From NCBI GenBank assembly GCA_018221175.1, contig JAAOYE010000041.1:1-5122 (forward strand): a stretch of DNA of 5,122 nt, given 5' to 3'. This stretch comes from Candidatus Woesearchaeota archaeon (GTDB taxonomy: Archaea > Nanobdellota > Nanobdellia > Woesearchaeales > BM511). Both the position numbers and the translations under genes were made by a program. The notes beneath the pieces were generated by a model that was not told the origin of the DNA, did no database searches, and saw only the letters and a program-made list of their open reading frames with translations. Shown in pieces: positions 1-5,107 of the stretch (within the stretch, counting starts at the first letter, position 1; the number at the start of each line of letters is the position of its first letter).

Positions 1-108
1 CCAAAAAACAAGGCTGCTCAGTGCCCAATGGATGGCAGCCCTGGACTTGTGGATGACGGTCAGCTAAAAGAGCTTAATATCAAATTTGATTTAGTAAAGA
101 AAAAATAA
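1..108 (+). CDS. C-terminal end of an unidentified protein (partial)
   Basis: Frame 1 is open from the window edge to a TAA at 106-108 and gives 35 residues. The other two plus frames are closed by stops within this stretch. The tail contains a CPMDGSPGLVDDG segment and ends in a basic LVKKK. A Cys-Pro-x-Asp-Gly group is often half of a zinc knuckle, but a single cysteine is not enough to claim this. Base composition resembles the core genes on the right rather than the AT-rich gene it converges on. Only 11 bases separate its stop from the stop of the minus-strand gene. I do not recognise the family, and the rest of the gene lies outside the window. Confidence 0.7.
   Translation, partial: PKNKAAQCPMDGSPGLVDDGQLKELNIKFDLVKKK
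100..105 (-). terminator. Oligo-T tract downstream of the orphan gene
   Basis: Read on the minus strand, six T residues lie 14 bases past the stop of the orphan gene, inside the last codons of the convergent plus-strand gene. Archaeal transcription commonly ends at T-rich tracts without a hairpin. The assignment is an inference from position. Confidence 0.4.
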
Positions 109-113
109 GTATA

Positions 114-121
114 TTTTTTTT
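114..121 (+). terminator. Oligo-T terminator of the left-edge plus-strand gene
   Basis: A run of eight T residues starts five bases after the TAA of the partial plus-strand gene and overlaps the stop codon of the convergent gene. This is the classic intrinsic archaeal terminator arrangement. With the tract on the opposite strand at 100-105, the convergent junction is closed in both directions. Confidence 0.55.
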
Positions 122-740
122 AATGAAAAATAATTGGTTCATCTTTTATATCTTCAGGATTTAACTCAGAGAGTGCTTCTAGCATTTTTATTTTATTTTT
201 TCCAACAAGATTAGCAAAACGAATACTTGCACGAATTGTTCTCAAAGAATATCTCTCAACATCTTTTTTCCCATCACTTTTTATTACATTAGCACGTACA
301 ATTTTATCATCTATAGAATTAGAAAAATATTCTATGCTTGAATTAATCCCTCTAGTTAGAGTAATATCACCTGAACTAAAAAGTCTTGGAATAAACAAAG
401 TATAATCTCCACTATGAATACATAAATCATTATATAATCTATTCATAGTGCGATTAACAAGAAAGGGGAACTGCTCAACAGCTATATTATAATAATTTTT
501 AAAGAAATCTTCTTTTATCATAAGCATAGCGTTTTCATCATTTTTAAAGCTGATGATTATATTTTCTTGTAGTTTATCAATTAATGAAGGGCTCATAGTA
601 TTATCAACAATGCTTGATGGGTCTTTTTTGAATGCTTTTCTATTCTCATCAGTATCTGTTCTGTTCTTAATTTTATTATAAATGACTGTGATTAAGCTTT
701 CATCATTTACAAAACGATTCTTATTTATCCCTCGCCCCAT
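120..740 (-). CDS. Orphan protein of unknown function, 206 aa
   Basis: I do not recognise this protein. It is an intact frame from ATG at 740 to TAA at 120-122, with an archaeal TATA box centred about 26 bases upstream of the ATG, so the mRNA is probably leaderless and the ATG well supported. The product is rich in Asn, Ile, Lys and Ser, with one cysteine (C107), no signal peptide and no membrane segment. A polar N-terminal part (about 1-65) precedes a segment with aromatic residues (about 79-122). A basic, probably helical stretch (about 163-190, RYSLRTIRASIRFANLVG and onward) ends before an acidic tail. That stretch could contact nucleic acid or a partner, but this is speculation. The gene is clearly more AT-rich than the core genes: 16 of 60 bases are G/C at 181-240 against 32 of 60 at 2101-2160, the latter a local high. 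This suggests recent acquisition or a fast-evolving lineage-specific gene. Confidence 0.75.
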   Translation of the reverse strand: MGRGINKNRFVNDESLITVIYNKIKNRTDTDENRKAFKKDPSSIVDNTMSPSLIDKLQENIIISFKNDENAMLMIKEDFFKNYYNIAVEQFPFLVNRTMNRLYNDLCIHSGDYTLFIPRLFSSGDITLTRGINSSIEYFSNSIDDKIVRANVIKSDGKKDVERYSLRTIRASIRFANLVGKNKIKMLEALSELNPEDIKDEPIIFH

Positions 741-756
741 TTATCAATAAAATTAG

Positions 757-772
757 AGATTATTTATAATCT
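757..772. repeat. Inverted repeat over the orphan gene promoter
   Basis: AGATTAT, a 2-base TT spacer, then ATAATCT form a perfect 7-bp inverted repeat. It covers the TATA box at 762-769 and the adjacent BRE side. A dimeric regulator bound here would block TBP/TFB. In such AT-rich DNA it may also be coincidence. Confidence 0.45.
762..769 (-). promoter_or_regulatory. TATA box of the orphan gene
   Basis: The minus strand reads TTATAAAT preceded by a purine-rich AAAAAG (BRE-like). Its centre lies about 26 bases upstream of the ATG at 740, placing the expected transcription start at or next to the ATG. No Shine-Dalgarno is present, which fits a leaderless mRNA. Confidence 0.65.
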
Positions 773-778
773 TTTTCT

Positions 779-784
779 AAAAAA
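779..784 (-). terminator. Oligo-T tract after the 42-codon gene
   Basis: Six T residues on the minus strand lie three bases after the TAA of the small gene. They sit just upstream of the BRE/TATA of the next gene, so terminator and promoter are packed together. Confidence 0.45.
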
Positions 785-787
785 TAA

Positions 788-916
788 TTAAACTATCATT
801 TCCTTATCATAATATTCGTAAAGGGCGTCCACTACTTGGTCTTGTGTGTAATCTCGATGTTCGAATTTTGTAAATAATGTTTCTAATGTTTCTAGGTATT
901 TGTTTGCGTCAATCAT
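788..916 (-). CDS. Small acidic protein of unknown function, 42 aa
   Basis: ATG at 914-916 opens a 42-codon frame ending in TAA at 788-790. Three signals support it as a real gene. A GAGGTGAT ribosome-binding site stands three bases upstream of the ATG and is an 8-base complement to the archaeal 16S 3' end. A TATA box at 950-957 sits at the right distance. An oligo-T tract follows the stop. The product begins MIDANKYLETLETLFTKFEH and ends YYDKEMIV. It is acidic, with ten Asp/Glu against four Lys/Arg, has five tyrosines and no cysteine, and looks like one or two amphipathic helices without a membrane segment. I recognise no family. It lies 47 bases upstream of the orphan gene on the same strand, but that gene has its own TATA box, so they are probably separate units. 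A role as a small regulator or antitoxin-like partner is possible but unsupported. Confidence 0.7.
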   Translation of the reverse strand: MIDANKYLETLETLFTKFEHRDYTQDQVVDALYEYYDKEMIV

Positions 917-919
917 GTT

Positions 920-927
920 ATCACCTC
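920..927 (-). promoter_or_regulatory. Shine-Dalgarno of the 42-codon gene
   Basis: The minus strand reads GAGGTGAT followed by AAC and the ATG. It is the best ribosome-binding site in the window and fixes the start of the small gene. Confidence 0.8.
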
Positions 928-949
928 AAAAAATATATTTTAGAATTTG

Positions 950-957
950 TTTATAAA
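950..957 (-). promoter_or_regulatory. TATA box of the 42-codon gene
   Basis: The minus strand reads GAGATTTATAAACA, with TTTATAAA as the TATA element. A start about 25 bases downstream falls near 928, giving a leader of roughly a dozen bases that begins almost at the Shine-Dalgarno. It closely matches the psmB promoter AAGATTTATATA. Confidence 0.65.
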
Positions 958-970
958 TCTCACACGCAAA

Positions 971-1019
971 TGTCCAGTGGGAAAAATGTTTTTTATCTAC
1001 GAGAAAAAGGTGTCCAGTG
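971..1019. repeat. Pair of 9-bp direct repeats 40 bp apart
   Basis: TGTCCAGTG occurs at 971-979 and again at 1011-1019 (CACTGGACA on the minus strand). Identity is limited to the 9-mer. The copy at 971-979 ends 13 bases from the TATA box at 950-957, upstream of the small gene, a plausible activator position. I noticed no further copy in the window. Confidence 0.6.
982..1008 (-). terminator. Two T5 tracts downstream of aCPSF1
   Basis: On the minus strand, TTTTT occurs at 1004-1008 and again at 982-986, about 15 and 37 bases past the aCPSF1 stop. Both lie between the two 9-bp repeats. aCPSF1 of methanogens acts on U-rich transcript 3' ends, so this is a reasonable 3'-end region for its own mRNA. 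Confidence 0.45.
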
Positions 1020-1022
1020 AAA

Positions 1023-2915
1023 CTACTTTAACCTAACAGTTTCTAGGTTTCTTGGAGCGATTGTTTCTGCTCGCATCAACTTGTGAGAGCTTGATGCTAA
1101 ATCTTTGCATCTACTTGGCTCGCCGTGGTTGACAATAATTTTTCTTGGTCTTGGACTAGCACGCTGCACAAAGTTCATAAGCTCCCTTCTGTCTGAGTGC
1201 CCAGTAACCTCAATCTTTGCCACTTCCATTTTTATCTGATAAACGGATTGTCCGTTGGTATTGCTTTTCATAGAAAACTCTTTTTCACCTTGCTGAATTC
1301 TGCGCCCAAGACTGCCTTCACCTTGATATGAAGAAAACACCAAAACATTTTTTTTGTTCTCGGCAAAAGCCTTCAAATACTCAACACTAGGTCCTCCAAT
1401 AAGCATGCCTGAAGTAGCGAGAACTACGCAAGGCTTGTCATCTTCAATGATTTTTTGCCTTTCTTTTCCACTTCCCACCCTTTTAAAAATCGGAGACAAA
1501 AAAGGGTTGTTGTCTTTGTGAAAAATCTGTCTTCTAACTGTTGAGTTCAAAAACTCAGGGTATGCTGTGTGAATCGCTGTGATATCCCAAACCATGCCAT
1601 CGATATAGACTGGAATTTCAGGGATTCTTTTCTCACGATACATTTCTTCTAATAATATCATTATCTCCTGTGCTCTGCCAGACCCAAGTGTTGGCATCAA
1701 TATTTTTCCGCCCATCTTGATAGTCTGGTCAATTAAGTCTTTAAGGTATTTGTCAGCGTCTCCTCTTGGCGCCGCAACATTATCTTTGCCGCCATAAGTG
1801 CTTTCAATAATAAGTGTTTCTAGTCTTGGAAACTGTGTTGCTGCAGGCGAAAGAAGTGCTGTTTTTCCAAACTTCAAATCACCAGTATACAAAATGTTGT
1901 GAAGTCCGTTTCCAACATGCAAATGAACCATGGCGCTGCCAAGGATATGACCTGCGTTATACAATGTTATTCTTACATCAGGTGTGATGTCAGATACTTC
2001 TTCATAATCAAGAGTGATTGTGTGTTTTACCATTTCTTTAACATCATCAGATGAGTAGACAGGCTCTTTTCCTTCGTTTCTAGCAATTTTTATAGTATCA
2101 AGTTGAAGAAGTGCCATGACGTCGCGCGTTGGTGATGTACAGTACACAGGCCCCCTATACCCAAATTTGTAGAGGTATGGAACAAACCCTGAGTGGTCGA
2201 TGTGAGAGTGTGAAACAATAACTGCGTCAAGCTCCTCAATTTTGAATTCTGGCGCTTCCAAGTAAGGATATGCGTTTTCGTCGCTTGCAACATTAATCCC
2301 ACAGTCAATAAGCACTCTTGATTCTGGCGTTTGAAGCAAAAGCGCACTTCTACCAACTTCTCGTCCGCCACCAAGAAAAGTTAAGCGGACCCACTCATTC
2401 TTTTTTCCTCTAAGCCATCCATTATATATTCTTTGTCCTGTTTTGTGCAAAAATTTTCGTCTGTAATCTGAGTTTTGATAAAGAACACCTCTAATGTTTT
2501 CAATAAGAACAGACCTTAAAGGCGGCGTTCTTTTTACAAGCGGAACCCAGTGCGTTTTTTTTCTTATCTCTCTTAGGATTTCTCCCTGTTTTCCTATTGC
2601 AACACCTGGCTTTTCAACCTCGATGTTTACCATGCTTCGCTGCGGATCAAAAATTATCTGGCCAATAACCGCTTCTTGTGGAATAAGCTTTCTGATAATA
2701 TCTTCTGACTTTTCTAAATCCAGTGTTATTGATGGATCTGGGCGTAGCTCTATTCTTTTTTTGATTTTGTTTACTATTTCTCTTATCATTCCTTTATCAT
2801 CTAAAAAAAAGTCTTCATCTTTTGTGTAAAGCACTATGTTTGCCCCTTCAAAAGACGCGTCTGATACTTTTCCTTCTGGAATGTCTTTTATTATTTCTTT
2901 TATTATTTCTGACAT
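1023..2915 (-). CDS. aCPSF1/FttA: KH-metallo-beta-lactamase-beta-CASP ribonuclease
   Basis: This is the archaeal homologue of CPSF73, an RNA endonuclease (with 5'-3' exonuclease activity reported for the family). It cleaves transcript 3' ends at U-rich sites and drives transcription termination. From ATG at 2915 it has 630 residues, the usual family length. An N-terminal KH-like domain (about 1-65) and a second KH domain (about 66-140, GKQG at 108-111) precede the catalytic part. Metal ligands are complete: D204, the HSHIDH block (H236, H238, D240, H241), H323 and D346. Beta-CASP motifs are E371 in ESTYG, H449 in AIHTAYPEF and H573 in TGHSD, and a late His is in NHGEP (H597). An upstream in-frame ATG at 2972 would add 19 residues that look non-native, whereas MSEIIKEIIKDIPEG fits the family N-terminus. 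A weak AGGAA lies about ten bases before the chosen start. It follows psmB by 106 bases and may be cotranscribed with it. Confidence 0.95.
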   Translation of the reverse strand: MSEIIKEIIKDIPEGKVSDASFEGANIVLYTKDEDFFLDDKGMIREIVNKIKKRIELRPDPSITLDLEKSEDIIRKLIPQEAVIGQIIFDPQRSMVNIEVEKPGVAIGKQGEILREIRKKTHWVPLVKRTPPLRSVLIENIRGVLYQNSDYRRKFLHKTGQRIYNGWLRGKKNEWVRLTFLGGGREVGRSALLLQTPESRVLIDCGINVASDENAYPYLEAPEFKIEELDAVIVSHSHIDHSGFVPYLYKFGYRGPVYCTSPTRDVMALLQLDTIKIARNEGKEPVYSSDDVKEMVKHTITLDYEEVSDITPDVRITLYNAGHILGSAMVHLHVGNGLHNILYTGDLKFGKTALLSPAATQFPRLETLIIESTYGGKDNVAAPRGDADKYLKDLIDQTIKMGGKILMPTLGSGRAQEIMILLEEMYREKRIPEIPVYIDGMVWDITAIHTAYPEFLNSTVRRQIFHKDNNPFLSPIFKRVGSGKERQKIIEDDKPCVVLATSGMLIGGPSVEYLKAFAENKKNVLVFSSYQGEGSLGRRIQQGEKEFSMKSNTNGQSVYQIKMEVAKIEVTGHSDRRELMNFVQRASPRPRKIIVNHGEPSRCKDLASSSHKLMRAETIAPRNLETVRLK

Positions 2916-2995
2916 TTTATTTCTTTTCCTGTATTGATAAAAATGACAGGCTTGAAAAACAAAGTTTTTCATTGTCTGACATCTTATTTTTTCCT
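2908..2995 (-). repeat. Duplicated start region upstream of aCPSF1
   Basis: Minus-strand copies at 2975-2995 (21 bases) and 2908-2930 (23 bases) both run from AGGAAAA through a start codon to ATGTCAGA. They match at 20 of 21 aligned positions with one 2-base gap. Each carries an AGGA-type ribosome-binding site and an ATG. The intervening DNA is not repeated. Confidence 0.55.
2917..2982 (-). CDS. Possible 21-codon leader ORF before aCPSF1
   Basis: ATG at 2982 opens a frame MSDNEKLCFSS...QEKK that stops with TAA at 2917-2919, one base before the aCPSF1 ATG at 2915. It is in a different frame from aCPSF1. An AAAGGA lies about nine bases upstream of its ATG, at least as good as the site before aCPSF1 itself. 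If translated, ribosomes ending here could reinitiate on aCPSF1. It could also be an accident of the duplicated start region; the peptide resembles nothing I know. Confidence 0.3.
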   Translation of the reverse strand: MSDNEKLCFSSLSFLSIQEKK

Positions 2996-3021
2996 TTGAA
3001 GATCTATTGAATAAGAATAAT

Positions 3022-3663
3022 CTATTTTAGTTCAAATTCGGTTTCTATTTCTTTTTCTGCGACTTTTTTTATTCCTTCTTTTGTGATTGTCACAACGTCA
3101 AAACCAGAGCCTGATGCACTGTCTCTTTTTTGGGATGCGTTTAGCGCCTTTACAGCTAACTCTGTTCCTTCGTTTATAGTCAGCCCCTTTTTGTATAATG
3201 TTTCTAAAACGCCGTGTACAAACACGCTTCCTGAGCCGTCTGTTACATATTCTTCGTTTTGCATAACACTGCCATCAACACCGATTTCCCATAAAGAAAA
3301 TCCATCATTGTCACTTCCACCTACTAGAAATCCTACAATTCCAGGGATTGATGTGAATTGTCTTATGTTTGCATAGCTCATGTTTGCAAGTATGTTTACT
3401 GATTCTTTCACAGTGATTTTTCTATTTGTCTGCACTTCTTTTAGTTTTATTTCTGCTTTTATCAGCTTTGTTAGCAGTTGTGCGTCTGATACAAGGCCTG
3501 CTGTTGTGATTGCCACGTTGTCTGCGACAATTACTATCTTTTGATATTTTCTGTTTGCTATCATGTGGCCTGCTGTAACTCTTCTGTCTGCTGCCATGAC
3601 TATTCCGTCTTTACAAACCATTCCAAGAGTGGTTGTCCCGGTTTTTTTAACGTCTTTTTCCAT
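3022..3663 (-). CDS. psmB: 20S proteasome beta subunit (PsmB)
   Basis: This is the catalytic subunit of the archaeal 20S proteasome, a threonine protease of the cytosol that assembles with alpha rings and is fed by an AAA+ unfoldase. The G|TTTLG junction marks autocleavage. In mature numbering Thr1, Asp17 and Lys33 are present, with G47 in TAGLVSD, GSGS at 134-137 and RDSASG at 171-176, so the enzyme should be active. The mature chain is 204 residues. I chose ATG at 3663 because AAAGGAGA stands at 3669-3676 with suitable spacing. It leaves a 9-residue propeptide (MEKDVKKTG), typical of archaea. Upstream in-frame ATGs at 3687 and 3699 lack a Shine-Dalgarno and would give propeptides of 17 and 21 residues. 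The 3699 start could serve a leaderless mRNA from a TATAAATT at 3723-3730. No alpha subunit is in the window. Confidence 0.95.
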   Translation of the reverse strand: MEKDVKKTGTTTLGMVCKDGIVMAADRRVTAGHMIANRKYQKIVIVADNVAITTAGLVSDAQLLTKLIKAEIKLKEVQTNRKITVKESVNILANMSYANIRQFTSIPGIVGFLVGGSDNDGFSLWEIGVDGSVMQNEEYVTDGSGSVFVHGVLETLYKKGLTINEGTELAVKALNASQKRDSASGSGFDVVTITKEGIKKVAEKEIETEFELK

Positions 3664-3668
3664 GTATT

Positions 3669-3676
3669 TCTCCTTT
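3669..3676 (-). promoter_or_regulatory. Shine-Dalgarno supporting the short psmB start
   Basis: The minus strand reads AAAGGAGA, with GGAG six bases before the ATG at 3663. This site favours the short start over the ATGs at 3687 and 3699, which have none. Confidence 0.6.
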
Positions 3677-3749
3677 GATTTTTCCATAGCAAAACCCATT
3701 CATTCATGAATTTGCCAGAATTAATTTATAGCAAAAAAGTAAGAGGTTA

Positions 3750-3757
3750 TATATAAA
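3750..3757 (-). promoter_or_regulatory. TATA box of psmB (and possibly aCPSF1)
   Basis: The minus strand reads ATAAGATTTATATATAACC, a strong BRE/TATA match with TTTATATA as core. A start about 26 bases downstream falls near 3727, giving a leader of about 64 bases to the ATG at 3663. A second TATA-like TATAAATT at 3723-3730 would start transcripts near 3700. I see no good TATA box between psmB and aCPSF1, so this promoter may drive both. Confidence 0.6.
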
Positions 3758-3801
3758 TCTTATGGTTAATTTAACAAGATTCATATAATATTTAAGACGA
3801 C

Positions 3802-3806
3802 AAAAA
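3802..3806 (-). terminator. T5 tract downstream of the KH gene
   Basis: Five T residues on the minus strand, about 20 bases past the stop of the KH gene and before the psmB promoter, are a candidate end of the rio1-KH transcript. The tract is short, so readthrough into psmB is possible. Confidence 0.3.
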
Positions 3807-3826
3807 TAGTAAAGATTTAGTCACTT

Positions 3827-4357
3827 CTAAAATTCTGCTTTTTTTATATCTCTTCGCCTTCTTTCCAAGAATTTGTATACTGCTGAATGTGTGGAGCCTG
3901 AAAGAAGAGATTCGACTGCTCGCTTTGCACTCCCAATGTTTTCATGTGTACCTATTATGCCAACAGTTTTTCCATACACGCACAAAGAGCACTCAGCCAT
4001 TTCTTCTATTAGTTTTCTAGATTTGCCGTCTTTTCCTATGACCCTGCCTTTTATTCTTACCATGTGGTTTTCACCAACATAATCTGATACTGAGATTAAT
4101 TCAAATGAGTAATCTTGTTTTAGAAGTAGCATAGCAACGTCTGGGTTAAAACCTCGACCTATTGCTCTTACTATATCTCTTGCACAGTAAAGTAATAATG
4201 CGTTTTCTCCTTGTATTTCCACGTCGCCTTCTTTTGAATCAACGTCTATCTTTGATTTTGTTTCTTCCTCTATTTTTTTCTTTATTTCGCCGTCTTTTCC
4301 GATAAGTACTGCGACTCTTTCCTTTGGAATTTTAAGCTCATATGCAAACTCGTCCAT
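3827..4357 (-). CDS. Archaeal Dim2/Pno1-like two-KH-domain RNA-binding protein
   Basis: This is the universal archaeal KH protein related to eukaryotic Dim2/Pno1 and Krr1, which bind the 3' end of small-subunit rRNA during late 30S maturation and work with Nob1 and Rio kinases. The 176 residues hold two KH domains. The first has VLIGKDGEIKKKIEEET with GKDG at 20-23. The second has IKGRVIGKDGKSRKLIEE with GKDG at 108-111. Between them is the family signature IGRGFNP (66-72), and the C-terminal GSTHSAVYKFLERRRR (154-169) ends basic. Both GxxG loops are intact, so RNA binding is expected. The ATG at 4357 matches the family N-terminus. No Shine-Dalgarno is visible before it; only 21 bases separate it from the rio1 stop, so translation may depend on coupling. 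Its position after rio1 is the order I recall in other archaea and fits a shared role in ribosome biogenesis. Confidence 0.93.
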   Translation of the reverse strand: MDEFAYELKIPKERVAVLIGKDGEIKKKIEEETKSKIDVDSKEGDVEIQGENALLLYCARDIVRAIGRGFNPDVAMLLLKQDYSFELISVSDYVGENHMVRIKGRVIGKDGKSRKLIEEMAECSLCVYGKTVGIIGTHENIGSAKRAVESLLSGSTHSAVYKFLERRRRDIKKAEF

Positions 4358-4378
4358 GGTCTGCGTAGAAAAACTGGT

Positions 4379-5077
4379 TTATTTAAATACCTTCTCCTTC
4401 AATTCTTCTTCTGTTACATCAATGCCGCTCTTGTTTAGAAAACGTGCAATGTTTTTTATGTCGCGCTGCCAGTACTCATCATAATTTGGGTCATTACTGG
4501 TCGTTCCTTGCGAAAAGTCGATAAAAATAGGCAAGTCATTGTGAACTAAGATATTGAATTCAGAAAGATCCCCATGCACTAATCCGTTATTGTAAAGTTT
4601 TTTCATGTTTTCAATTAATTTATCTTCTAAGTTTTTACCAACCACCACGTCTTTTAGCTTAGGCGCTGGCGTCTTGTCACCGATTAGCTCTAACAAAAGC
4701 ACGTGATCTTTAACACTTATAGGTGTTGGAACCCGCACGCCTGCCTCTCTTGCCTTCATAATGTTTTGATATTCTCGAGTAACCCAATTAAAAATAACTT
4801 TACGTCTTTGTTTTTTTAGCCCTTCAAAACGCCTGTCGCTTTTAATGTAATCATACATCTTGTTGAAATTGCAAGTCTGCAAACGATAAACTTTTACAAT
4901 TATGTCTTTATCCTCTTTTGTCGTTGCTGTAAAGATATTTGCCTCTTTGCCAATGCTAACAGGGCTTTTTAGCTCTTCAAAGTGCCCTTGAGATGATAAT
5001 TTAAATAAAAGTCTTAGTGTGAACTGGTCAAATACGTTACCATAAACCTTCCATTTCTCATATGATAATTTTGCCAT
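4379..5077 (-). CDS. rio1: Rio1-type atypical serine kinase/ATPase
   Basis: This atypical protein kinase/ATPase acts in the cytosol in late small-subunit maturation. The 232 residues are close to the usual archaeal Rio1 length. The nucleotide loop is SIGKEANIF (41-49) in place of the canonical P-loop, the ATP-contacting lysine is K62 in IIVKVYR, and the hinge region is LLLELIGDKTPAP (127-139). The catalytic loop is HGDLSEFNIL with D170 and N175, and the metal-binding segment is IDFSQ with D187. HGDLSEFN plus FSQ, and the lack of the winged-helix domain of Rio2, indicate Rio1. The start at 5077 is supported by MAKLSYEKWKVYGNVFDQFT, which runs into the Rio-specific N-terminal helix, and by a TATA box centred about 26 bases upstream, which implies a leaderless mRNA. 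It is the first gene of a probable two-gene operon with the Dim2-like KH gene. Confidence 0.95.
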   Translation of the reverse strand: MAKLSYEKWKVYGNVFDQFTLRLLFKLSSQGHFEELKSPVSIGKEANIFTATTKEDKDIIVKVYRLQTCNFNKMYDYIKSDRRFEGLKKQRRKVIFNWVTREYQNIMKAREAGVRVPTPISVKDHVLLLELIGDKTPAPKLKDVVVGKNLEDKLIENMKKLYNNGLVHGDLSEFNILVHNDLPIFIDFSQGTTSNDPNYDEYWQRDIKNIARFLNKSGIDVTEEELKEKVFK

Positions 5078-5099
5078 AAAATTTTGGTAATTTGAGAAA

Positions 5100-5107
5100 T
5101 ATTTAAA
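5100..5107 (-). promoter_or_regulatory. TATA box of the rio1-KH operon
   Basis: The minus strand reads AGTTAGGTTTAAATATTTC, with TTTAAATA as the TATA element and a purine-bearing BRE side. The spacing to the ATG at 5077 is about 26 bases, the same as for the orphan gene, so initiation should be leaderless. Confidence 0.6.

Noticed and set aside
971..1019. A minimal CRISPR array or terminal repeats of a mobile element
   Set aside because: There are only two copies of a 9-bp unit, with no cas genes, no transposase and no longer flanking identity. A regulatory site pair is the simpler reading.
2090..2374. Minus-strand open frame of 94 codons inside aCPSF1
   Set aside because: It lies wholly within the catalytic part of aCPSF1 in another frame, resembles no protein and has no ribosome-binding site. 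It is a shadow of the real gene.
2916..2972. In-frame 19-residue N-terminal extension of aCPSF1 from ATG at 2972
   Set aside because: MKNFVFQACHFYQYRKRNK does not resemble the family N-terminus, and no Shine-Dalgarno stands before that ATG. MSEIIKEIIKDIPEG from 2915 does fit.
2494..3010. Two plus-strand open frames (2494-2829 and 2822-3010) with hydrophobic, Phe/Leu/Ser-rich products
   Set aside because: They are antisense to the aCPSF1 KH domains and start region. The hydrophobic look comes from reading the reverse complement of Lys/Glu-rich codons, so the apparent membrane helix is not evidence.
3083..3376. Plus-strand open frame antisense to psmB
   Set aside because: It is fully covered by the psmB coding region with all catalytic residues intact. 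No promoter or ribosome-binding site is visible for the antisense frame.
3700..3826. A small RNA gene between psmB and the KH gene
   Set aside because: The 127-base gap is AT-rich and explained by the psmB promoter and a T-tract. I see no cloverleaf, box C/D or stable stem.
3873..4082. Plus-strand open frame antisense to the KH gene
   Set aside because: It is a shadow of the conserved second KH domain on the opposite strand.
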